From NCBI RefSeq assembly GCF_023701945.1, contig NZ_JABAEF010000003.1, forward strand, positions 186,001 through 250,000: a stretch of DNA of 64,000 nucleotides, in the 5' to 3' direction. The translations under genes and the position numbers were made by a program. Shown here in pieces: positions 46,805 through 56,415 of the stretch (position 1 is its first letter; the number at the start of each line of letters is the position of its first letter). Under the pieces are notes generated by a model. It saw nothing but the letters and a program-made list of their open reading frames with translations, searched no databases and was not told the origin of the DNA. The stretch comes from Rhizobium sp. CG5 (lineage in GTDB: Bacteria > Pseudomonadota > Alphaproteobacteria > Rhizobiales > Rhizobiaceae).

Positions 46805-49800
46805 ATGGCAGCACGCCAACGCATCATTCCCGTCCGGCGCGAATACAATCGCTGGGTCGCCAACCAGACCCTGGAAGACTATGCGCTGCGCTTCACCGCC
46901 AAGAGCGCAAGGCGCTTCTCCTCCAGCCGCATCTCCCAGACGGCCATCGGCGCGATCTCGTTCCTGGCGCTGGAGGCGATCGGCGGCACCATCACGCTGT
47001 CCTACGGCACCACCAATGCCTTCTTCGCCATCGTTGCCGCAGCGATCCTGATGCTCGGCATCGGCCTGCCGATCAGCCGCTATGCGATCCGACACGGCGT
47101 CGATATCGACCTTTTGACCCGCGGCGCCGGCTTCGGCTATATCGGCTCGACCATTACCTCGCTGATCTACGCCGCCTTCACCTTCATGCTGTTTGCCATC
47201 GAGGCGTCGATCATGACCGGCGCCCTGGAGCTGGCCTTCGGCATCCCGCTGTGGATCGGCTATATCATCTCGGCCGTCGCGGTCATTCCGCTGGTCACCT
47301 ATGGCGTGCAGCTGATCTCGAAATTCCAGCTGATCACCCAGCCCTTCTGGATCGTTCTCAACGTCCTGCCCTTCATCTTCATCGCCTTTTCCGACTGGGA
47401 AAAGTTCGATCTCTGGCGCTCCTTTGCCGGCGTCGGCCATTCCAATGCGGAACCGGGCCTGGCCGCCCCCTTCGATCTCCTGGAATTCGGCGCCGCTTCC
47501 GCCGTGATCCTGGCGCTGATGCCGCAGATCGGCGAGCAGGTCGACTTCCTGCGCTTCCTGCCGCCGGAGGGCGGGCGCAAGCTGCATCATCGCTTCGCGA
47601 TCTTCCTGGCCGGCGCCGGCTGGGTGGTGCTCGGCGTGCCGAAGCTTCTGGCCGGCTCCTTCCTCGCAGTCCTGACGCTCTCGACCGCCGTGCCGATCCG
47701 CGAGGCGGCCGATCCGGCCCATATGTATCTGACCGCCTTTGGCTACATGATCCCCAACGACACCGCCGCCATGCTGCTGATGGCCGCATTCGTGGTGATC
47801 TCGCAGCTGAAGATCAACGTGATGAACGCCTATGCCGGGTCGCTCGCCTGGTCGAACTTCTTTTCCCGCCTCACCCACAGCCATCCCGGCCGCGTCGTCT
47901 GGCTGGTGTTCAACGTGGCGATCGCCCTGCTTTTGATGGAACTCGGCATCTACCGGCTGCTCGAACAGACGCTCGGCATCTTCTCGATCATCGCCATGTC
48001 CTGGCTCTGCACCATTTCCGCCGACCTCTTCGTCAACAAGCCGCTCGGCCTTGCCCCGCCCGGCATCGAGTTCAAGCGCGCCCATCTCTACGACATCAAT
48101 CCGGTCGGCTGCGGCACGCTGCTTCTGACCGGCGGCATCGCGCTTTCCGCCCATTTCGGCCTGTTCGGCCCACTGCTGGCCTCGCTTGCCCCCTATCTGA
48201 CGCTGATCGCCTTCCTGATCTCGCCGCTGATCGCCTGGCTAACCGAGGGCAAGTTCTATCTGGCCCGCAAACCCCGCCAGAGCTGGAAGAATCTTTCCTC
48301 GATCACCTGTTCGATCTGCGAACACCCGTTCGAGCCGGAAGACATGGCCTGGTGCCCCGCCTATGCGGCGCCGATCTGTTCGCTGTGCTGTTCGCTCGAC
48401 AGCCGCTGCCACGACATGTGCAAGCCGCAGGCCAAGCTCAATGCCCAGGTCGGCACGGTGGCCGGCGCCTTCCTGCCGGCCGGCATCATCGCCCGACTGA
48501 CCACCCGGCTCGGCCGCTATGTCATCACCGCGGTGATCTCGATCTCGCTGATCGGCGCCATCCTGGCGCTGATTGCCCATCAGGTGGCGACCGCCTCGCC
48601 GGACACCGCCGATGTGGTCAACAGCTCGGTGCTGATCGTCTTCTTCGTATTTTCGGTCATCACCGGCGTGGCCAGCTGGTTCTATGTGCTGGCCCATGAC
48701 AGCCGGGTGGTGGCGGAAGAGGAATCGTCACGCCAGAACACGTTGCTCCTCAAGGAAATCGCCGCCCACAAGAAGACCGACGCCGCCCTGCAGTCGGCGA
48801 AGGAAGCAGCGGAAGCTGCCAACCGCGCCAAGAGCCGCTATGTGGTGGGGCTCAGCCACGAGCTGCGCACCCCGCTCAATGCCGTGCTGGGTTATGCGCA
48901 ACTGCTGGAGCGCGACGAAACGATCCCTGCCCCCCGCCAGTCGGCGATCCGCGTCATCCGCCGCTCGGCCGATCACCTATCCGGCCTGATCGACGGGCTG
49001 CTCGACATTTCGAAGATCGAGGCGGGTCGCTTGCAGGGCTATTCCAACGAAATCAACATCCAGGATTTCCTCGACCAGATCGTCGACATGTTCCAGCCCC
49101 AGGCCGAGGCCAAGGGGCTGACCTTCCAGCACGAACGGCCGCGCAACCTGCCGCAATATGTGCGCGCCGACGAAAAGCGGCTGCGCCAGATCCTTGTCAA
49201 CCTGCTGTCGAACGCCATCAAGTTCACCGATGCCGGCACCGTGCGTTTCGACATAACCTATCGCAGCCAGGTGGCGACCTTCACCGTCGCCGACACCGGC
49301 CGCGGCATTGCCGAGAAGGACCTGGCCCGCATCTACGAGCCCTTTCAGCGCGGCGAGGCCGAAACTGTGCGGCCGATGCCGGGCCTGGGTCTCGGCCTGA
49401 CGATCACCCGCCTGCTGACCAATACACTCGGCGGCGAAATTGCCGTCACCAGCGAGAAGGACAAGGGCTCGACCTTCCGGGTCCGGCTGATGCTGTCGAC
49501 CGTCGACCGGCCGAGCACGGCACCGGCACCGGAACGCAAGATCGTCTCCTATTCCGGCCCGCGCCGCACCGTCGTCGTGGTCGACGACAACGAGGACCAC
49601 CGCGACCTGATGCGCGAAGTGCTCGGACCGCTCGATTTCGTCGTGCTGACCGCCAATTCCGGACCGGACTGCCTGACCCTGATCGAGGGCGTCAAGCCGG
49701 ATCTCTTCCTGGTCGATATCTCCATGCCTGGCATGAACGGCTGGCAACTGGTCGAAAAGCTGCGCGACGGCGGCCAGACTTCGCCGATCCTGATGCTGTC

Positions 49801-50194
49801 GGCCAATATCGGCGACGGTTCGGTGCGCAGCGCCGGCGAGGACGGTCACAATGATGCGATCTCCAAGCCGGTCGATGTCAAGAAGCTGCGCGACAAGCTC
49901 GCCATGTATCTCGGCCTCGACTGGATCTATGCCGACGAGATGCCGGCCCCCCTGAAACCAAAACCGCCGGCCCGCCCGCAAAGCCCCGGCGCCGGCCATA
50001 TCGAGGATCTCGTCCAGCTGGGCGAAATCGGTTATGTCAGGGGCATCGAATCCAAGCTCGCCGACCTTGCCAAAAGCCCGGAAAACCTGCCATTTACGGA
50101 AGCTCTGCGGGTCTACGTTCAGGCCTTCGACCTGTCGGGTTACGCAGCCTTCCTGAAGCAGTTCCAGTCGGAGAAAGAAGACACCCGTGGCTGA
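46805..50194 (+). CDS. NCS1 transporter-histidine kinase-receiver fusion protein
   Basis: A 1129-aa protein. Residues about 1-490 form an NCS1 (purine/cytosine/allantoin-type) transporter domain with 12 or so helices, starting YNRWVANQTLEDYALRFT. A cysteine cluster follows (about 500-540: CSICEHPF...WCPAYAAPICSLCCS...CHDMC), then two more helices. A cytoplasmic kinase comes next: HisKA with SHELRTPLNAVLGYAQLL (His near 685), an ATPase domain (DTGRGIAEKD near 832; GLGLGLTI near 860), a receiver (VVVVDDNEDHRD near 921; Asp in LFLVDISMPG near 968) and a short C-terminal part. The downstream LuxR regulator overlaps by 8 nt. It is probably a transport-linked sensor of a nucleobase-like compound. 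Confidence 0.9.
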   Translation: MAARQRIIPVRREYNRWVANQTLEDYALRFTAKSARRFSSSRISQTAIGAISFLALEAIGGTITLSYGTTNAFFAIVAAAILMLGIGLPISRYAIRHGVDIDLLTRGAGFGYIGSTITSLIYAAFTFMLFAIEASIMTGALELAFGIPLWIGYIISAVAVIPLVTYGVQLISKFQLITQPFWIVLNVLPFIFIAFSDWEKFDLWRSFAGVGHSNAEPGLAAPFDLLEFGAASAVILALMPQIGEQVDFLRFLPPEGGRKLHHRFAIFLAGAGWVVLGVPKLLAGSFLAVLTLSTAVPIREAADPAHMYLTAFGYMIPNDTAAMLLMAAFVVISQLKINVMNAYAGSLAWSNFFSRLTHSHPGRVVWLVFNVAIALLLMELGIYRLLEQTLGIFSIIAMSWLCTISADLFVNKPLGLAPPGIEFKRAHLYDINPVGCGTLLLTGGIALSAHFGLFGPLLASLAPYLTLIAFLISPLIAWLTEGKFYLARKPRQSWKNLSSITCSICEHPFEPEDMAWCPAYAAPICSLCCSLDSRCHDMCKPQAKLNAQVGTVAGAFLPAGIIARLTTRLGRYVITAVISISLIGAILALIAHQVATASPDTADVVNSSVLIVFFVFSVITGVASWFYVLAHDSRVVAEEESSRQNTLLLKEIAAHKKTDAALQSAKEAAEAANRAKSRYVVGLSHELRTPLNAVLGYAQLLERDETIPAPRQSAIRVIRRSADHLSGLIDGLLDISKIEAGRLQGYSNEINIQDFLDQIVDMFQPQAEAKGLTFQHERPRNLPQYVRADEKRLRQILVNLLSNAIKFTDAGTVRFDITYRSQVATFTVADTGRGIAEKDLARIYEPFQRGEAETVRPMPGLGLGLTITRLLTNTLGGEIAVTSEKDKGSTFRVRLMLSTVDRPSTAPAPERKIVSYSGPRRTVVVVDDNEDHRDLMREVLGPLDFVVLTANSGPDCLTLIEGVKPDLFLVDISMPGMNGWQLVEKLRDGGQTSPILMLSANIGDGSVRSAGEDGHNDAISKPVDVKKLRDKLAMYLGLDWIYADEMPAPLKPKPPARPQSPGAGHIEDLVQLGEIGYVRGIESKLADLAKSPENLPFTEALRVYVQAFDLSGYAAFLKQFQSEKEDTRG

Positions 50195-51110
50195 CGGCAA
50201 CCAACCCCGCGATATCATCCTCCTGGTGGATGACAGCCCGGACGCACTCGGTTTCCTCACCGATGCGCTGGAGCAATCGGGTTTTTCCGTGCTGATCGCC
50301 ACCTCCGGCACGGCAGCGCTCGGCATCGTCGAGCGCATCAGCCCCGATCTCATCCTGCTCGATGCCGTGATGCCGGCCATGGACGGTTTCGAGACCTGCC
50401 GCCGCCTGAAGGCCAATGCCGCAGTGGCGCAGGTGCCCGTCATCTTCATGACCGGCCTGACGGAAACCGAACATGTGGTGCACGCGCTGGAATCGGGCGG
50501 CGTCGATTACCTGACCAAGCCGATCAATATCGACGAATTGCGGGCCCGCATCCGCGTGCATCTGTCCAATGCCCGTTCGGCCCAGAGCGCCCGCGTCGCG
50601 CTGGATGCCGCCGGCCGCCACCTTCTGGCCGTCAAGGGCGATGGCTCGGTGCACTGGTCGACCCCGCAGGCAACCCGCCTCGTCAATGCCGCCACCGGCC
50701 GCGACGATGGGCTCGAAACCGTCGCCCGCTCGGTCGCCACCTGGATGGCCAGCCGCAACACACCAGGCTTTTCACGCGATACGTCGTTTGCCTTTGCCCA
50801 TGACGGCGAGGCCGCCCTGCAACTGGCCTTTCTCGGTGCCATCGGAGCCGACGAATACCTGTTCCGCCTGACCGCCTCCAGCCAGAAGAGCGACGACGAA
50901 ACCCTGCGCCAGAGCTTTGGCCTGACCCAGCGCGAATCCGAAGTGCTGCTATGGATCGCCAAGGGCAAGTCGAACCGCGATATCGGCGACATCCTCGGCC
51001 TCTCGGCCCGCACCGTGAACAAGCATCTCGAACAGATCTACGTCAAACTCGGCGTCGAAAACCGCGCCTCGGCCGCGGTCAAGGCAGCGCATGTGTTGCA
51101 CGAGGGGTGA
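50187..51110 (+). CDS. Response regulator, REC-LuxR type
   Basis: A 307-aa regulator with an N-terminal receiver (ILLVDDSPDA; phospho-Asp near 58 in LILLDAVMP; Lys in YLTKPIN), a middle segment of about 110 residues with no clear family, and a C-terminal LuxR helix-turn-helix (LTQRESEVLLWIAKGKSNRDIGDILGLSARTVNKHLEQIYVKLG, about 250-293). The start overlaps the kinase gene by 8 nt, so the two form a cognate pair. Targets are unknown; the acyl-CoA synthetase gene is convergent with it. Confidence 0.92.
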   Translation: MADGNQPRDIILLVDDSPDALGFLTDALEQSGFSVLIATSGTAALGIVERISPDLILLDAVMPAMDGFETCRRLKANAAVAQVPVIFMTGLTETEHVVHALESGGVDYLTKPINIDELRARIRVHLSNARSAQSARVALDAAGRHLLAVKGDGSVHWSTPQATRLVNAATGRDDGLETVARSVATWMASRNTPGFSRDTSFAFAHDGEAALQLAFLGAIGADEYLFRLTASSQKSDDETLRQSFGLTQRESEVLLWIAKGKSNRDIGDILGLSARTVNKHLEQIYVKLGVENRASAAVKAAHVLHEG

Positions 51111-51149
51111 GTTTTTTCACGTCTTTTGAGACACGACGGTGGATAGGGT

Positions 51150-51323
51150 ACCCCCCTCTGCCCTGCCGGGCATCTCCCCCACACGGGGGGAGATCGAATC
51201 GCGGAAACGCTCAGCCCATCAGCAATGTAGTGATTCCTGGTCATGGCCATGGTTTGACGGCACCGGCGGCTCAAGCCGATCTCCCCCCGTGTGGGGGAGA
51301 TGGCCGGCAGGCCAGAGGGGGGT
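51150..51323. repeat. Composite inverted-repeat element E (between convergent genes)
   Basis: A 174-bp element with ends ACCCCCCTCTG and CAGAGGGGGGT. The left hairpin is GCCC-TGCC-GGGC; the right, read on the opposite strand, is GGCC-TGCC-GGCC. The second stem has loop ACAC in both arms (CCCCC-ACAC-GGGGG), unlike the TCAA of elements A and B. It fills most of the gap between the response regulator and acyl-CoA synthetase 3' ends. Confidence 0.88.
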
Positions 51324-51369
51324 AACCGTCTCATGCAAGGGTCTGCAACAAGACAAAACGCCCCAACCC

Positions 51370-53016
51370 CTAAAGCGCCCTCGCCTTTTCCCGCAACAGA
51401 TACTTCTGGATCTTGCCGGTCGAAGTCTTCGGCAGAGGCCCGAACACCACCGTCTTCGGAGCCTTGTAATGGGCCATGTTGGCGCGGCAGAAGTCGATCA
51501 GGTCTTTCTCCGTCACCTCAGCGCCGTCCTTCAGCCCGACAAAGGCGCAAGGGGTTTCGCCCCATTTCTCGTCCGGTCGGGCGACGATGGCCGCCTCCAT
51601 CACCGCCGGGTGGCGGTAGAGTACGCCCTCCACCTCGATCGACGAGATGTTCTCGCCGCCTGAGATGATGATGTCCTTGGAGCGGTCCTTGATCTCGATA
51701 TAGCCGTCGGCATGGGTCACGGCGAGATCGCCGGAATGAAACCAGCCGCCGGCAAAGGCCTTGTCCGTCGATGAGGCATTCTTGAGATAGCCGCGCATGA
51801 CATTGTTGCCGCGAAAGAAGATCTCGCCCATCGTCTCGCCATCGTGCGGCAGCGGCTCGAGCGTCTCGGGATCGGCGACCATCAGCCCGTCGAGCACGCA
51901 ATAGCGCACGCCCTGGCGGGCCTTCAGCCGGGCCTTTTCGGAGATGTCCAGCGCATCCCATTCGTCATGCCAGGCGCAGACCACGGCGGGGCCATAGGTC
52001 TCGGTCAGACCATAGGCATGGGTGATCTCGAAGCCGAGCGCCTCCATGGCCTCGATCACCGCCGCCGGCGGTGCCGCCCCCGCCGTCATCACCTTGACCG
52101 AATGATCGATGCCGACCTTTAGCTCGGCCGGGGCATGGGCCAGCAGGTTGAGAACGATCGGCGCGCCGCAGAAATGCGTGACCTTTTCCGTCTTGATCAA
52201 GCCGTAGACCGCATCGACCCGGACCGCCCGCAGGCAGACCGAGGTGCCGGCCGCAGCGGCGATGGTCCAGGGAAAACACCAGCCGTTGCAATGGAACATC
52301 GGCAGGGTCCAGAGGTAGACCGGATGGGTGGCCATGCTCCAGGTCAGGATATTGCCGATGGCGTTGAGATACGCGCCGCGATGGTGATAGACGACGCCTT
52401 TCGGGTCGCCCGTCGTGCCGGAGGTGTAATTGAGGCTGATCGCATCCCATTCGTCGGCCGGCCGCTGCCACGGGAAATCGGCATTGCCTTCTGCCAGCAG
52501 GGCGTCATAGGTCTGGGCACCAACCTGCCGTCCGCCGGCAAAGCTCGGGTCAAGGATATCGATTATCTCGATGGACCGACCGGTGATGGCCACGGCGCGC
52601 TCGGCAAGATCTGCAAATTCCGGATCGACGATCAACAGCTTCGCCTCGGCATGGTTGAGGATGAAGCCGACCGCCTCGGCATCGAGCCTTGTATTGATTG
52701 CGTTCAGCACCGCGCCGCTCATCGGCACGCCGAAATGGCACTCGAACATTTCAGGGATATTGGCGGCGATCACCGCGACGGTGTCGCCCTTGCCGATGCC
52801 GCGATTGGTCAGCGCGCTGGCCAGCTTGCGCACCCGATCATAGGTCTGCGCCCAGTTGCGCCGCAGAGTGCCATAGACGATGGCGGTGCGCGCCGGATAG
52901 ATCGCAGCAGTCCGCTCGATAAAGCTCAACGGCGACATCTGCGAGAAATTGGCGGGGCTCTTGTCGAGGTCGCGGTCATAGATGCTGTCGCTGCCGGCAG
53001 CTGTCATTGCATGCAT
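51370..53016 (-). CDS. Acyl-CoA synthetase (AMP-forming)
   Basis: A 548-aa ANL-superfamily ligase that activates a carboxylic acid to its CoA ester with ATP. Motifs present: YTSGTTGDPKG (about residue 195), HAYGLTETYG (about 333), WFHSGDLAV, a DRSKDIIISGGENISS hinge (about 445) and the catalytic lysine in TSTGKIQK (about 535). It is most like medium-chain or methylmercaptopropionate-type (DmdB-like) ligases; the substrate is not decidable. GGGAGG lies upstream of the ATG at 53016. Confidence 0.9.
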   Translation of the reverse strand: MHAMTAAGSDSIYDRDLDKSPANFSQMSPLSFIERTAAIYPARTAIVYGTLRRNWAQTYDRVRKLASALTNRGIGKGDTVAVIAANIPEMFECHFGVPMSGAVLNAINTRLDAEAVGFILNHAEAKLLIVDPEFADLAERAVAITGRSIEIIDILDPSFAGGRQVGAQTYDALLAEGNADFPWQRPADEWDAISLNYTSGTTGDPKGVVYHHRGAYLNAIGNILTWSMATHPVYLWTLPMFHCNGWCFPWTIAAAAGTSVCLRAVRVDAVYGLIKTEKVTHFCGAPIVLNLLAHAPAELKVGIDHSVKVMTAGAAPPAAVIEAMEALGFEITHAYGLTETYGPAVVCAWHDEWDALDISEKARLKARQGVRYCVLDGLMVADPETLEPLPHDGETMGEIFFRGNNVMRGYLKNASSTDKAFAGGWFHSGDLAVTHADGYIEIKDRSKDIIISGGENISSIEVEGVLYRHPAVMEAAIVARPDEKWGETPCAFVGLKDGAEVTEKDLIDFCRANMAHYKAPKTVVFGPLPKTSTGKIQKYLLREKARAL

Positions 53017-53124
53017 GGTTCTGGAGCCTCCCAACTCGTTTCCCAGCTTTCAAGTATTACCGAAACGCCGATGCACGCAACGTTATTATTTCCGGATGCC
53101 CGACGATATCGGCTGCGGCGCCGC

Positions 53125-53157
53125 AAAACAGAAAGCCCGGCGCGAGGCCGGGCTTTC
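53125..53157 (-). terminator. Rho-independent terminator after the liv binding-protein gene
   Basis: AAAGCCCGGC / GCCGGGCTTT is a perfect 10-bp stem with a 5-nt loop. On the minus strand it is followed by TTTCTGTTTT. It lies 28 bp beyond the stop of the gene at 53185-54300. Confidence 0.85.
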
Positions 53158-53184
53158 CAGTATTTTCAGGCAAAAGCGAACAGC

Positions 53185-54300
53185 TTATTGCGGAACGTAG
53201 GTGAACTTGCCGTCGGCGCCCTTTTTCCACTCGTACATGATGTAGCCTGGGATCTTCGGGTCGCCCTTTGCGTCAAACGACATGTCGCCGAGAGCGGTCG
53301 GGAACGGGCCCTTTTCCTTCATGGCAGTCGCAACGGCTTCCGGCTCGATGGAATCGGCGGCCTTGGCGGCAGCTGCGATCGTCTGCATGGCTGCATACGA
53401 ATAGAGCGTGTAGGCTTCCGGGTTGAAGCCGGCAGCCTTGAACTTTTCGACGAGTTCCTTGTTGGCCGGGTTCAGTGTCGGGTCAGGGCCGAAGGTGTTG
53501 AGCGTGCCTTCGACAGCGTCGCCGGCAATCGAGGCCAGTTCGTTCGAAACGATACCATCGCCCGAGACGAGCGTGGCCTTGAGGCCCTGGTCGGCAGCCT
53601 GGCGGATGATCAGGCCGGCTTCGGTGTGGAGACCGCCCCAGTAGATGATCGTGACGCCGGCTTCCTTCATCTTGGCGATGAGGGCCGAGAAGTCCTTGTC
53701 GCCGGTGGTGACGCCTTCGTACATGACTTCCGTCAGGCCGAGAGCGTTCATCGCCTTCTTGGTTTCGTCGGCAAGGCCCTGGCCGTAAGGCGTCTTGTCG
53801 TGAACGACAGCGATCTTGGCGTCCTTGAACTTTTCAGCGAGATAGGCACCGGCAACGGCGCCCTGCTGGTCGTCACGGCCGCAGGTACGGAAGGTGTTCC
53901 ACATGCCGCGCTCGGTGAAGACAGGGTTGGTCGCAGCCGGGGTGATTTCGAGGATGCCGTTTTCAGCATAGACTTCAGACGCCGGGATCGAAACGCCGGA
54001 GTTGAAGTGACCGATGACGAACTTCACGCCGTCAGCCACGAACTTGTTGGCAACCGAGATGCCCTGCTTCGGGTCGGACACGTCGTCACCGAGAACGATC
54101 TTGATCTGCTCGCCATTGATGCCACCAGCAGCATTGATGTCTGCGGCTGCCTGTTCGGCACCCTTCTGGAGCTGTGCGCCGAAAGCAGCATTCGGGCCGG
54201 TCAACGGACCACCGACGCCGACAAGGATGTCAGCCCAGGCGTTGCCGCTGAAGGCGACCATGGCCGACAGCGCAACGGCGGAAAGAAGAGTTTTCTTCAT
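53185..54300 (-). CDS. livJ: Branched-chain amino acid ABC transporter substrate-binding protein
   Basis: A 371-aa periplasmic binding protein with a signal peptide ([19 protein letters not shown]). The mature start [37 protein letters not shown] is typical of Leu/Ile/Val-binding proteins. It is set 139 bp downstream of the small membrane gene and has its own terminator, so it is probably expressed more strongly than the rest. Ligands within this family vary widely. Confidence 0.92.
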   Translation of the reverse strand: MKKTLLSAVALSAMVAFSGNAWADILVGVGGPLTGPNAAFGAQLQKGAEQAAADINAAGGINGEQIKIVLGDDVSDPKQGISVANKFVADGVKFVIGHFNSGVSIPASEVYAENGILEITPAATNPVFTERGMWNTFRTCGRDDQQGAVAGAYLAEKFKDAKIAVVHDKTPYGQGLADETKKAMNALGLTEVMYEGVTTGDKDFSALIAKMKEAGVTIIYWGGLHTEAGLIIRQAADQGLKATLVSGDGIVSNELASIAGDAVEGTLNTFGPDPTLNPANKELVEKFKAAGFNPEAYTLYSYAAMQTIAAAAKAADSIEPEAVATAMKEKGPFPTALGDMSFDAKGDPKIPGYIMYEWKKGADGKFTYVPQ

Positions 54301-54439
54301 AGTGATACTCCCAATTTCTTAGGCGGGTTTGGTTTTTTAGAACCCTGCGCAATACCCACCGTGATTGCGCCGGGAAAAGCTGTTCCACTCGTTGAAAGCA
54401 TCCGCTTCACTTGCCAATCTGACAAGAAAAGCGCGGCTG

Positions 54440-54793
54440 TCAATCTTTCTTCCGCCATGAGAAGGCGGAGGTCTTTTCGTAAAGCCAATAATAGTTATCG
54501 GCCATTTGGTTGGTGCGTTTCGTGCGGAAACCCGCGGTCGAAAACACCAGCAGCAGCGCCACATCGATGACGTAAAAGAAGGGGCTGATGAAGGGGCCCT
54601 GAAACAGGGCATAGTGGAGGAAGCGCATCACAACGCCCAGAAGCGCCGTGTAGATCACCACGGCCGGATAGTTCTGCCAGCCGTCGGCAACCGCTCGGCC
54701 GGCCCGCCATGCGGTCCAGAAACCGACCAGCATGACGAGGACGCGCAGCACGTAGCGAACGCCGGTATCGGTATCGAAAAACAAACCCTGCAT
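54440..54793 (-). CDS. Small membrane protein of the liv operon (DUF6867-like)
   Basis: A 117-aa protein with about three helices (YVLRVLVMLVGFWTAWRAG, VVIYTALLGVVMRFLHYALF, FFYVIDVALLLVFSTAGF) and a hydrophilic tail ending YYWLYEKTSAFSWRKKD. It lies 24 bp after the livF stop on the same strand. Similar proteins are, as I recall, conserved at this place in rhizobial liv operons; the DUF6867 label is from memory. The function is unknown. Confidence 0.7.
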   Translation of the reverse strand: MQGLFFDTDTGVRYVLRVLVMLVGFWTAWRAGRAVADGWQNYPAVVIYTALLGVVMRFLHYALFQGPFISPFFYVIDVALLLVFSTAGFRTKRTNQMADNYYWLYEKTSAFSWRKKD

Positions 54794-54817
54794 ATCAATC
54801 GCTCCCCTGACCGCCGC

Positions 54818-55545
54818 TCAATGTCGTCCGCCTTCGAGATAGGCGGCGCGAACCTGCGGGTCTGCCAGCAGTTCCTTGCCCGAGCCGCTCATGGTCACCT
54901 GGCCATTGACCATGACATAGGCGCGATCGGACAGTTTGAGGGCTGCAAAGGCGTTCTGCTCGACGAGGAAGACGGTCAGTCCCTCTTCCTTGTTGAGCTT
55001 CTTGATCGCCTCGAAAATGCCCTTGACGATCAGCGGCGCAAGCCCGAGTGACGGCTCGTCGAGCAGCAGCAGCTTCGGACGAGCCATCAGCGCGCGGCCG
55101 ATCGACAGCATCTGCTGTTCGCCGCCCGACAGCGTGCCGCCGCGCTGGGCGCGCCGCTCCTTGAGCCGCGGAAAGAGCGTGAAGATCTTTTCCACGTCCT
55201 CGTCGAAATATTTCAGGTTGTCGAGGCCGGCGCCCATCTGCAGGTTTTCGAGCACGGTCATGCGCGGAAAAATGCGGCGGCCTTCCGGCGACTGGGCAAT
55301 GCGGCGACGGGCGATCATATGCGTCTGCATGCGGGTGATATCCGTGCCGTCGAAGATGATCGAGCCGGCGCGGGCCTGCGGACTGCCGCAGATCGTCATC
55401 ATCAGCGTCGACTTGCCGGCGCCGTTGGCGCCGATCAGGCTGACGATCTCGCCCTTGTTGACATGCACATCGACCCCGGCCAGCGCCCGGATATTGCCGT
55501 AATAGGTTTCGACACCTTGGACTTTCAGAAGGGCTTCATCGGTCA

Positions 55546-55546
<1 letters not shown>
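54818..55546 (-). CDS. livF: Branched-chain amino acid ABC transporter ATPase LivF
   Basis: A 242-aa ATPase with Walker A GANGAGKST (about residue 38), signature LSGGEQQMLSIGRAL (about 140) and Walker B LLLLDEPSLGLAPL (about 160). Its start shares a base with the livG stop (TGATG). Confidence 0.94.

Positions 55547-56414
<868 letters not shown>

Positions 56415-56415
<1 letters not shown>

Noticed and set aside
46796..48154. Long minus-strand open frame opposite the NCS1 part of the fusion gene
   Set aside because: Mirror-image frame of a GC-rich gene with no recognisable motif; the plus-strand frame has transporter helices and a kinase.
43335..51323. Repeat elements as transposon ends (MITEs) with target duplications
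   Set aside because: I found no transposase-like ends or flanking direct repeats at elements D and E, so mobility is not supported; the paired-hairpin structure is the better description.
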